From Paludisphaera soli (lineage in GTDB: Bacteria > Planctomycetota > Planctomycetia > Isosphaerales > Isosphaeraceae), in the NCBI RefSeq assembly GCF_011064595.1, contig NZ_JAALJI010000009.1:1-64000 (forward strand): a stretch of 64,000 bases of DNA, read 5' to 3'. Both the position numbers and the translations under genes were made by a program. Shown here one piece after another: positions 26,823 through 35,200 of this stretch. Position 1 is the first letter of the stretch; the number at the start of each line of letters is the position of its first letter. The notes beneath the pieces are model-generated. The model was not told the DNA's origin. It ran no database searches and saw only the letters and a program-made list of their open reading frames with translations.

Positions 26823-26842
26823 TCATCTCGATCGCCCGGGGA

Positions 26843-27316
26843 TTACCAGGCGAAGTGGGCGAAGGCCTTGTTGGCCTCGGCCATGCGGTGGACGTTCTCG
26901 CGGCGGGTGACGGCGGCGCCTTCGCGGTTGTAGGCGGCCATCAGCTCGTCGGCGAGCTTGATCGCCATCGGGCGGCCCTTCTTCTCGCGGGCGGCCATGA
27001 GGACCCAGCGGATGGCCAGGGTCTGCTGGCGGGTCTTGTTGACCTGCATCGGCACCTGGTAGGTGGCGCCGCCGACTCGCTTGGAGCGGACCTCGATGAG
27101 CGGCTTGACGTTCTCGATGGCGCGGGTGAAGACGTCGATCGGCTCGTCGTTGGGGAGCCGCTTGTGGATCAGCTCCATCGCATCGTAGAAGATGCGGATG
27201 GCGACGCTCTTCTTGCCGTCGTGCATCACGCAGTTGATGAACTTGCCGGCCAGCTTCGATCCGTATCGGGGATCGGGCCGGAGGTGGGTCTTGCTCGCCG
27301 TGAACTTGCGGGCCAT
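26843..27316 (-). CDS. rpsG: Ribosomal protein S7
   Basis: This 30S head protein binds 16S rRNA and lines the E-site mRNA exit. The 157-aa sequence is canonical, with [29 protein letters not shown], the [12 protein letters not shown] region and the basic [16 protein letters not shown] end. It follows rpsL by 112 bp on the same strand. fusA and tuf, which usually complete the str operon, are absent downstream; the operon ends at the terminator near 26800. Confidence 0.98.
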   Translation of the reverse strand: MARKFTASKTHLRPDPRYGSKLAGKFINCVMHDGKKSVAIRIFYDAMELIHKRLPNDEPIDVFTRAIENVKPLIEVRSKRVGGATYQVPMQVNKTRQQTLAIRWVLMAAREKKGRPMAIKLADELMAAYNREGAAVTRRENVHRMAEANKAFAHFAW

Positions 27317-27428
27317 GAATGTCGATCCTGCGGGGATAAGGGCACGTGGATTCGGGGAGAACCACCGCCCCCGGCGCGAGCCTGCGGGTCATCGCGGCTC
27401 GGAGCGGGCCGGGGTCGGCTCGACCGGC

Positions 27429-27833
27429 TTACTTCTTCTTGGCGGCACCCTTCGCGGGGGCGGCCTTCTTCTTCTGCGCCCCGTACTTGGAGCGGGCCTG
27501 GCGACGGTCGCCGACGCCCTGGCAGTCGAGCACGCCGCGGACGATGTGGTAGCGGACGCCCGGGAGGTCGCGGACGCGGCCGCCCCGGATCAGCACGATC
27601 GAGTGCTCCTGGAGGTTGTGCCCCTCGCCGCCGATGTAGGCGGTGATCTCCTTGCCGTTGGAGAGCCGGACGCGGGCCACCTTGCGGAGGGCCGAGTTCG
27701 GCTTCTTCGGGGTCATCGTCTTGACCTGCAGGCAGACGCCCCGCTTGAACGGGCAACCCTCGAGCACCGGCGACTTCGTCTTGTACTGGACGGGCCGGCG
27801 CGGCTTGCGAACGAGCTGATTGATGGTCGGCAT
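27429..27833 (-). CDS. rpsL: Ribosomal protein S12
   Basis: This decoding-centre protein of the 30S subunit is 134 aa. It has [26 protein letters not shown] and [18 protein letters not shown]. Lys43 of the PKKPNS loop is retained. Position 88, normally Lys in GRVKDLPG, is Arg here (codon CGC on the minus strand, 27570-27572). The same substitution is a known streptomycin-resistance allele in other bacteria. A Lys/Ala-rich extension ([14 protein letters not shown]) lengthens the C-terminus. It is the first gene of a two-gene operon with rpsG. Confidence 0.98.
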   Translation of the reverse strand: MPTINQLVRKPRRPVQYKTKSPVLEGCPFKRGVCLQVKTMTPKKPNSALRKVARVRLSNGKEITAYIGGEGHNLQEHSIVLIRGGRVRDLPGVRYHIVRGVLDCQGVGDRRQARSKYGAQKKKAAPAKGAAKKK

Positions 27834-28016
27834 GTTCTCGTCGTTTCCCTGTCGTCCTTATCGTGTCCTGGTCGCGGCCATGAGTCGGCCACGGCGGCCA
27901 GGAGATCGCCGCGAGGCGGGCAGCTCCCTCGGAACCCGCGTCGCGTCGGCCCGAAGCAACTTTCGGACGACGCTCCCCGGTCGGATTCTGGCGGTCTATC
28001 CCGAGCCAAAGCATTT

Positions 28017-28044
28017 AGTGTACCGGGCCGGCCAGTCCTGTCAA
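28017..28044 (-). promoter_or_regulatory. Sigma70 promoter for rpsL-rpsG
   Basis: On the minus strand TTGACA (28044-28039) and TACACT (28022-28017) are separated by 16 bp. Transcription would start near 28010, giving rpsL an unusually long leader of about 175 nt. Confidence 0.75.
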
Positions 28045-28049
28045 GGATG

Positions 28050-28078
28050 TTGACACCGCGATTCCCCGCCCCTACCAT
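28050..28078 (+). promoter_or_regulatory. Sigma70 promoter for the GT1 glycosyltransferase
   Basis: A perfect -35 TTGACA (28050-28055), a 17-bp spacer and TACCAT (28073-28078) lie 35 bp before the ATG. The -35 is only 5 bp from the oppositely oriented rpsL promoter -35. Confidence 0.75.
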
Positions 28079-28112
28079 CGCCCGAGACGGAACGCCCCCC
28101 CGCCTCGGAACG

Positions 28113-29249
28113 ATGGAGCGTCGCTTGATCCGGGTCGCCTGGCTGTACGACATGAACGCCTGCTACGCGCCCACCGGGGTCACCCGGCACGCGCTGGCGC
28201 AGCTCGAACGCCTGGCCGCCCGCGACGACGTCGACCTGAACGTCGTCTCCGGCAAGATCGACCATCCCGACGGCCGGGCCTACTGGCGACGGCTGGGCGA
28301 CGCCCCCCGTCGCGAGCTTCCCGTGCGCACCCGCGACCTCCTGCGATGGTGGCGGCTGGCCCCCCTGCCCCCGTTCGAATGGCTCGCCGGGCCGGCCGAC
28401 TGGGTCTACTGCCCGGCCGAGTTCCGCGTCCGGACGCGCCGGGCGAAGGTCGCCGTCACCAGCCACGACGTCCTGCAGGGCTTCCGGTTTGGCTCCGAGC
28501 GGCTCCGGCGCAACGTCGCGAACGCCTTCCTCCACGCCGACCTCATCCTCTCGGTCTCGGAGTTCAATACGGACGAGCTCTTGGAGGCCTCGCCGGAACT
28601 TCGGGGGAAGGTCGCCTACGTGCCGAACGCGGCCGAGGACCTCTTTTTCGAGCCCTGCCCCGCCGCCGACCGCGAGAGCATCCGCGCCGACCTGGGGCTG
28701 CCGGCCGGCCTTCCTTATTTATTGTCCGTGGCCAACTTTCAGGAGCGGAAGAACCTGATCCGCCTGATCCGCGCCGCCGCGACCCTCCCGGAGGTGGCCG
28801 CCGGCGAGCTGGCCCTGGTCCTGCTGGGCTCGGGCGCCCCCGAGGAGGAGCGCGGCCTGCGCGAGGCGATCGCCGCCGTCGGCCCGAAGGCCGTCGTCCG
28901 CCTCCCCGGCTATCGCCAGGCCGAGTCCCTCCGCGCCGCCTACGCCGAGGCGACGGCCCTGGTCTTCCCGTCGCTCTGCGAGAGCTTCGGCATACCCGCC
29001 GTCGAGGCCATGGCCCAGGGGACTCCCGTCGCGCTCGCCGACTCCACCGCCCTCCCCGAGATCGGCGGCGAGGCCGGCTGGTACTTCGACCCCACTCAGG
29101 AAGAAGCGATCGCCGGGGCCCTCCGCGACCTCCTCGACCGCGGCGACGAGCGGGCCCGCCGCGTCGAACTCGGCCGGACGATCGCCGGCCGATACCGCTG
29201 GCAGGCGGCCAATGACCTGCTGGTGGCGGCGCTCTCGGCTCACGGCTGA
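28113..29249 (+). CDS. Glycosyltransferase family 1 (GT-B fold)
   Basis: The 378-aa enzyme probably adds a sugar from a nucleotide-sugar donor in surface-glycan synthesis. The C-terminal Glycos_transf_1 domain is clear: YLLSVANFQERKNLIRLIRA, LPGYRQAESLRAAYAEATALVFPSLCESFGIPAVEAMAQGTPV, then LPEIGGEAGWYFDP. Its E-x7-E donor-site motif lies within that stretch. The N-terminal half (about 1-180) is the acceptor domain. The in-frame ORF extends far upstream, but the promoter at 28050 and MERRLIRVAWLYDMN mark the start. Its 3' end overlaps the converging LPS-kinase-like gene by 10 bp, placing it in a glycan neighbourhood. Confidence 0.87.
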   Translation: MERRLIRVAWLYDMNACYAPTGVTRHALAQLERLAARDDVDLNVVSGKIDHPDGRAYWRRLGDAPRRELPVRTRDLLRWWRLAPLPPFEWLAGPADWVYCPAEFRVRTRRAKVAVTSHDVLQGFRFGSERLRRNVANAFLHADLILSVSEFNTDELLEASPELRGKVAYVPNAAEDLFFEPCPAADRESIRADLGLPAGLPYLLSVANFQERKNLIRLIRAAATLPEVAAGELALVLLGSGAPEEERGLREAIAAVGPKAVVRLPGYRQAESLRAAYAEATALVFPSLCESFGIPAVEAMAQGTPVALADSTALPEIGGEAGWYFDPTQEEAIAGALRDLLDRGDERARRVELGRTIAGRYRWQAANDLLVAALSAHG

Positions 29250-30025
29250 GGGGTTCCCAGGAGGGTTTCGAGTTCCCGGAGGCGTCCTTCGCCGGGCGTC
29301 GCTTGCGCCCGATGATGGGCCGCCCGGTGGAACATCCCCCGTGCAACGAGGCCCCGGAGGAACGCCCAGGTCTCGGGGCCGTCATACGCCCCGGCCACGA
29401 TGTCGAAGACGACCGGGGCGGGCGCGTCGGGGAGCAAGGCGAACGCCGACGCGAGCAGGGCCCGGAGGTCGTCGGCGTGCCGCGCGACGGCTGGGAGACC
29501 GGGGGCGTGGACGGTGTCGAAGTCGTACCAGCGGGCGGTCCCGGTCGACGGATCGTAGGCGACGTTGTGCAGCGTGGCGTCGCCGTGGCTGAACAGGCCC
29601 TCGCCGCCCTCGGGGAGGCGGAGGGTCACGCGGTGCGCCTCGCGGAGGGCGAGCGTCGCGGCCTCCAGGCCCCGGAGCCGCCCCTCGGGGGTCGACCGGC
29701 CGTCTCCCGCATACTCGGCGAGGGGGAGGCCGGGCCAGCGCGGCATCAAGAGCCATCCCCCCGCCTCGCTGCGGCATCCGACGCCGTGCAGATGCCGGTT
29801 CGCCTCGCGTTCCCAGGCGTGCCACAGGCGATCCCCCGGCACGCGGACCCCGGCCCGGCTGAGGTTCAGATAGACGTTGGCGAGGGCGATGATCGGCCGC
29901 GCGAAGCGGCGGTGCCGCTTGGCGATCCAAGGCGTCCCGTCGGGGCCGCGGCGCGGCTCGACCTCGTTCAGCCTCAGGCAAGCCAGCCGCCGAAGCAGCC
30001 GGCTCGCCGGCCCGCCGTCGTTCAC
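29240..30025 (-). CDS. LPS-kinase-like/APH-fold small-molecule kinase
   Basis: The 261-aa soluble protein has the atypical kinase pattern seen in lipopolysaccharide-core and aminoglycoside-type phosphotransferases. It has a Lys in TPWIAKRH, the catalytic loop FSHGDATLHNVAYD and the metal-binding WYDFDTVH. It is the last gene of the five-gene minus-strand operon, and its GTG start overlaps the GT2 stop (GTGA). I infer phosphorylation of a sugar or lipid glycan made by its neighbours; the real substrate is unknown. The C-terminal Arg/His-rich segment is unremarkable. Confidence 0.68.
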   Translation of the reverse strand: MNDGGPASRLLRRLACLRLNEVEPRRGPDGTPWIAKRHRRFARPIIALANVYLNLSRAGVRVPGDRLWHAWEREANRHLHGVGCRSEAGGWLLMPRWPGLPLAEYAGDGRSTPEGRLRGLEAATLALREAHRVTLRLPEGGEGLFSHGDATLHNVAYDPSTGTARWYDFDTVHAPGLPAVARHADDLRALLASAFALLPDAPAPVVFDIVAGAYDGPETWAFLRGLVARGMFHRAAHHRAQATPGEGRLRELETLLGTPQP

Positions 30026-30822
30026 GACGACCCCCCGGACGCCCGCCGGTCGAACGATTCCGCGATCGATCCGGGGGGATGGCGAATGCGGTCACAATAG
30101 TGGACCCGGCCCCGAAAGCTCACGATCGCCCATCCGTACTTGGCCAGCGTCCGGACGTAGCCGAAAGGCTGCAGCTCCATGCGACGGCCGGAGCTGAGCG
30201 CCACGAGGGTGCGATCATAGATCAGCCGGCGGCGGCGTGAGCGGTAGAGCCCAGCCAGAATCGGCCACTCCTCGCCGATGGCGACCCGCTCGTCGAACGG
30301 CCCGAACTCCTCGAATGCCGCGCGGGTGCAGAACATGCAGGCGGGCATCGCCTTGGCCCGCGCCAGCGGGAGGCGGCGGACGGCGTTCCAGAAGGCCCAC
30401 CAAGCCCTCGCGGTCAGGCCGCCGTCGAGCGCCCCCAGCCGGGTGAAGCCGGCCTCGAAGCGGCCGAGGCGGCAGTGGGCGACGACCCGGCGGATCGCCT
30501 CCGGGGGGAGGTGGGTGTCGGCGTCCAGGAACAGGAGGATGTCGCCCCGGGCCGCCCGCGCGCCGAGGTTCCGAGCGTGCGCCGCGCCCCTGGGGGCGCA
30601 GGTCAGCCGGCGCACGCCGACCGACTCGGCGTAGAGGCGAAGGATCTCCGGGGTGCGATCGGTGCTGGCGTTGTCGACCACCAGGATCTCGACCGCGTCC
30701 CCGGGCCCGGCCGCCGCTTCGAAGACGGCGCACGAGCGGAGGATCGATTCCAGGGTGGACCCGATGAGCGCCTCCTCGTTGCGGGCCGGGACGACGACGC
30801 TGACCGCCGGGACGCGACTCAT
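30022..30822 (-). CDS. Glycosyltransferase family 2 (GT-A fold)
   Basis: The 266-aa enzyme has the GT2 core: SVVVPARNEEALIGSTLESIL, VEILVVDNASTDRTPEIL, the donor-site DADTHLPPEAIRR (DxD) and GEEWPILAGLYR near the catalytic base. It lacks strong membrane helices, so it is cytosolic or membrane-associated. The ATG overlaps the stop of the preceding methyltransferase gene (ATGA), and its stop overlaps the next start. The frame is open upstream, but that part is low-complexity and overlaps the methyltransferase gene. It likely adds one sugar to a lipid-linked glycan. Confidence 0.87.
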   Translation of the reverse strand: MSRVPAVSVVVPARNEEALIGSTLESILRSCAVFEAAAGPGDAVEILVVDNASTDRTPEILRLYAESVGVRRLTCAPRGAAHARNLGARAARGDILLFLDADTHLPPEAIRRVVAHCRLGRFEAGFTRLGALDGGLTARAWWAFWNAVRRLPLARAKAMPACMFCTRAAFEEFGPFDERVAIGEEWPILAGLYRSRRRRLIYDRTLVALSSGRRMELQPFGYVRTLAKYGWAIVSFRGRVHYCDRIRHPPGSIAESFDRRASGGSS

Positions 30823-31469
30823 GCCCGCGAGCCTCGGTCGCGGTCGCGGCCGGGGGGATGTTCGAGGATCAGCAAATCGCGACTCGCGGCCCCGCCGAGG
30901 CCGGGTTCCGCCTCGATCGACCGGACGACCAAACCGGATTCGGCGACGACCCTGAGGAGCCGCCCCCGGGTGAAGCGGCGCCGGGGCCGCAGCGGATCCG
31001 CCGCGGGGGGGATCAGCCCGAACGCCCGGCAGGCCCGGAAGGCCAGCGTCCCCTGCAACGCCCCCCGGAGCCCCAGGGCGGCGCGGCCCCAGGCCCCCCG
31101 GTGGGTCGACTGGACGAGCACCACGCCCCGAGACGCCACCCGGCCGGCCTCGCGGAGCAGGGTCGACGGGTCGTCGGCGTAGGTTAAGACGTGAAGAACC
31201 AGGCACATGTCGAATTCATCGCGATGGAAAGGGAGTCGGACTCCGTCGAACAGTGCGGGCCCGGGGCCGACGACGTGGAAGTCGACCACGTCGACCTCGC
31301 GGCACGAGCCTCCCGCGAGCCGCTCCAGGGCCCTCGCATTATGGCCCGTCCCCGAGCCGACGTCGAGCAGGCGGGGGGACGCGGGGAGGTGGGGCGCGAG
31401 GCGCCGGGCCAGGGCGTCGGCCCGCCGTCGCAGCCGGTCGTCGAACAGCCTCCGGATCGCGGCGTTCAC
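30819..31469 (-). CDS. SAM-dependent class I methyltransferase
   Basis: The 216-aa Rossmann-fold methyltransferase has motif I RLLDVGSGTGHNARALERL (about 35-53), motif II around CREVDVVDFH, and a motif IV-like FDMCLVLHVLTYADDPSTLLRE. This is the Methyltransf_11 type. GTG 31469 overlaps the preceding gene's stop (GTGA), which fixes the start despite an open upstream frame. In this operon it probably methylates a sugar or lipid intermediate; the acceptor cannot be read from sequence. Confidence 0.82.
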   Translation of the reverse strand: MNAAIRRLFDDRLRRRADALARRLAPHLPASPRLLDVGSGTGHNARALERLAGGSCREVDVVDFHVVGPGPALFDGVRLPFHRDEFDMCLVLHVLTYADDPSTLLREAGRVASRGVVLVQSTHRGAWGRAALGLRGALQGTLAFRACRAFGLIPPAADPLRPRRRFTRGRLLRVVAESGLVVRSIEAEPGLGGAASRDLLILEHPPGRDRDRGSRA

Positions 31470-32221
31470 GGCGGCGGCCCCCCCGCCCGGGCGGCGCCCG
31501 GCTCCGCGAGCAGGACCGGCGTACGGCCCCGCCCGATCAGCCGCTCGACCACGCGGACGGCCCGCGGGAGGAGGCCCCGCCCCGCGTCGGCCGGGTGGAG
31601 CACGACGCAGGGCAGCGAGCCCGGCCGCAGGCGGTGCAGCGCATCGCCGAGCCGCGCGCCGGCCGGTCCCAGCGGTGCGAGCACGCCCCAGTCCCACGAC
31701 CAGGTCGCCAGCCCGATCGGCGGGGCGTCGACGAATTCGAGCGAGGAGAACCCGGCCCGGAACCGGAATCCGTGGCGGGCCAGCTCGGCCATCCCGGCCC
31801 GACCCGACCGCCAGGCGGGGGGGACGAAGCCCTCGACGGGCCGGCCGAGACGCCGATCGAGGATCGCCCGCCCCGCCTCCAGGCGCCGCCGGGTCTCGTC
31901 GAGCGACAGCCCGTCCAGCTCGTTCGACCGCCCGGAGAGCATCGCGATCGGGCCGAGTCGATCCTGACGATGGGCGAATCCGTGCATCAGGAAGGCCCCG
32001 GCCGATCGTTCCAGGACGCGGAGGAAGCGCGCGTCGCGGCGGCCGGCCCCCAGCGCGGCGCCGTGCCAGCAGGGGACGACCGCGGCGGAGAGGCGGTCGC
32101 CGACCAGCGGTGCGATCGCCCGCCGGACGTCGGCGAGGTGTTCGGCGAGCGCCGGGGCGACGTCGTGCACGACGACGGCGAAGCTCGACGAGACTTCGGC
32201 GGGGGCGGCGGTCGTGCTCAC
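31466..32221 (-). CDS. Polysaccharide-deacetylase-like protein (DUF2334/NodB-like)
   Basis: The 251-aa protein begins with FAVVVHDVAPALAEHL, whose Asp matches the NodB catalytic base. It has HGFAH (HxxxH, metal ligands) at about residue 90, then GFVPPAWRSGR and late TWSWDWGVLAPLG and CVVLHPAD. This pattern fits DUF2334-type deacetylases that act on N-acetylated or O-acetylated glycans. There is no signal peptide, so it may act in the cytosol on lipid-linked intermediates. GTG 32221 overlaps the upstream stop (GTGA), with GGAG 8 nt before it. It is the second gene of the operon. Confidence 0.74.
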   Translation of the reverse strand: MSTTAAPAEVSSSFAVVVHDVAPALAEHLADVRRAIAPLVGDRLSAAVVPCWHGAALGAGRRDARFLRVLERSAGAFLMHGFAHRQDRLGPIAMLSGRSNELDGLSLDETRRRLEAGRAILDRRLGRPVEGFVPPAWRSGRAGMAELARHGFRFRAGFSSLEFVDAPPIGLATWSWDWGVLAPLGPAGARLGDALHRLRPGSLPCVVLHPADAGRGLLPRAVRVVERLIGRGRTPVLLAEPGAARAGGPPP

Positions 32222-35200
32222 ACCTCGCTCTCCACCCGTTCGGCGTCGGGGCGGTCGGACCACCAGGAGGAGGCGGCGTCGGAGTCGACGATGCGGGAGG
32301 AAGGGGGTTCGGCGGGCTCGGGGTCCTCGTAGCCGCCGAGGGACCAGACCAGCTCGCAGTTGTGGTGGACGTCGAGCATGGTCAGGGTCTGCACGGCGCG
32401 GAGGATCAGGATCTGGTCGCTCCAGAGGTCGGTCTTGAGGAGGACGTCGTGCAGCCGGGCGCGGACCTCGGCCCAGGGGTCGGCCCCCCCCTGCCCCAGG
32501 ACGACGCGGAACCAGCCCCGGGTCACGCGGCGGTGGCGCCGCAGGAAGGTCGTGATCCGCTTCCGCGCGGCGGCGTCGAAGCGGGCGAACTGGGGGAGGT
32601 CGAAAAGGCGGCGCCACGGCGGGACCTTGCGCGGCACCGGCCGCCAGATCCGCCGGGGGTTGAGGATCGGGTCGGGGAGCCCGGTGGGGAGCTTCCTGAG
32701 GTTGGACGTGGGCGAGGCGGCGTAGTCGGCCAGGATCGTCAGGGCCTCGATCGAGAGGGCCAGCGTGGCGACGTCGTCGTGATCGAGCGCGCAGGCGGCG
32801 ACCAGGGCGCGGAGGGCCTCGCCGGCGCGGTTCGCCAGGTAGGGGGTCTCGGCGGCGAGGAACGCCGGCAGGTCTTCGAGCGTCCAGCCGAAGCGGCGGA
32901 GCCAGCGGGCCGTCCAGGCCAGCCGCCGCTGATGGTCGCGGCGGATCTGGTCGGCGATGATCCGGTCCTTGCGCGAGGCGCCGATGAAGTCTAGGTCGGA
33001 TTCCATCGTCGAGTCGAACGCGAGAGAGGCCGGCGCGGAGGGGAGGCGGAGGCCCAGGTACTCCACGTCGAGCCGCGCGCGGAGCCAGAGCGAGCCCATG
33101 AACACCGGCTTGCGCATCCGATGGATCTTGCGATGGGCGGCGGCGTAGGAGTCGGCCGGGACGTCCTTGTCGCGGCTCACGCGGGGGTTGAGGATGTGGT
33201 GGACCCCCTGGTAGACGCCGCGGACGGCGATCCAGGCGCTGCGGAAGATCGCGGCGGAGACGACGAGCGGGAAGAGGGCGATCCGGCCGCCCGAGAGTCG
33301 GGCCTCATAGAACGTGTAAGGGTTGATGGTCCGCTGGGCCGGAGGCAGGTCCTGGAGCGGGAAGCTGCGGAACGCCCGGCGGACGTTCTGCTGGCGGTCC
33401 TTGCGGACGAGTTCCGCGACCTGGGGGCCGAAGCGGCCGAGGATCTCGGCGTCACGCTCCGGCTCGTCGGCGAGGAAGTCCATGGCGGTGAACTCCACCG
33501 TCTCCAGGAACGCGGCGGCCTCGTGGCGCCTCGGGGCCCTGGGGGGGAGCGGGGCGGGGTCGCGGACCTCCAACGGCTCCGGGACGTTGGGCGCGGGGAG
33601 GCGGACCTCGTCCGGGTCGATCCTCAGCCGCTCGGCCAGCCAGACCTGGAAGGCGCGCCGGCGTTCGGGGGGCGAGCAGGCCAGGCGGTCGAGCGGCACG
33701 GCGTTGGCGTTGTAGTCCAGGAGCAGGACGGCCGTCTCCTGGACGATGATCCGGGTGATGTAGTTGAACCAGAGGTACGGGCCCCCCAGCAGCCCCCCCG
33801 CCCGGCTCAGGTCGAGCTTGCCCAGGGCCCGGCTCTCGCGGAGCACGAAGTCGAGCCGGCTGCGGCGCAGGTTGGCGAGGGCCAGGTTCCCCAGCAGCTG
33901 GACCGAGGTCTTCACGTCGCTGCGGTGGAAGGGCGAGCCGTCCAGGTAGTCCTGGTAGAGCAGCCGGATGTTGCGCAGGAAGGTCAGCTCGCGGTTGGCG
34001 AAGCGGGTCTGGGGCCCGGCGAACAGGGCCTCGACGTCGGCGGCGGCGGTCGGGCGGTCGGAGTAGAGTTCGGGCTGGTGGTCGTCGGCGGCCCGCATGG
34101 CCAGCTCGGGGTCGACGACCCGTTCGGCCAGGAACCGGGCGTCCTGCTCGCTGCGACGGGCCTTGAAGGTCTTGGTCTGCGAGGCGAACTGGGCCTCGAC
34201 GATCCGCTCGCTGAAGTCGGCCGACTGGTTGGCGATCTTGCGGAGCCACGAGCCGAGCGACCAGATCGCCAGGCAGATGGCGCCGAGGACGATCACCGGC
34301 CACCCCAGCCGCCTCTGCACCGCGTCGACGAACGGCCGGAAGACGCTCAGGAAGGTGATGAGGTTCACCACCAGGAAGAGCACCAGGAACGCGGTCCCCA
34401 GCCAGAGCAGGCGCTTGGCCGGGGTGCGGGTGGCGTTGACCAGCGTCAGCCCCAGGCGATCCAGGAAGATGGCCGGCGAGAGCGTGGCCTGGAGGTCGGC
34501 CAGGAAGTAGATCACGTCCAGCCCGCGCTGGATCGCGTAGCCGACGTAGTTCGCCGCCAGCGTGACGGCCTCGGCCGGCGACTTCTCGCGGTGGGCGACC
34601 AGGCTGCGGATCAGGGGGAGCCGCCGCACGAGGGGGACGTCGAGGACCCGGATGTAGGCGTCCACCGAGTTGACGAACCCCTGACCCATGCGGTCGACGA
34701 GGGTCTCGGGCGTGAGCTGGATCAGCCGCTCGACCAGGGCTTCGACGGGGATTTCGCGGTCGTCGCGGTGCTCGCTCAGGGGCTCGATGTGGCGGTCGGG
34801 GAGGAATTCGAGCCGCACGGCGAGGTCCGCGAGCCGTCGCGACGCCAGGGCGTCCTGCTGGTCGCGATGGAGGCGGCGGCCGACGGCGGCCTCGACGGAT
34901 TGGAGGTCGGCGCGGAGCGACGCCAGGCGGTGCCGGTCGCCCGACTCGGCGCGGTGCTCGCGGCTGGGCTCGAACAGGAGGATGTTGCGGTTCAGCAGCC
35001 CGGCGTTCCGGCGCACCAGGCGGTCGCTCAGCCGGAGTGCGAACAGGACCAGTCGCATCAGCCGGACGACCGGGATCGCCAGCCGGAGCAGCTCCAGGAT
35101 GCGGGCGAGCCGCAGGTAGCGCAGGAGCCAGAGCGTCTCCTCGCCCCGGGTCGTGAGGTGCTCGTCCAGCGCGTAGGCCAGGAAGCCGAACGGCAGCGAC

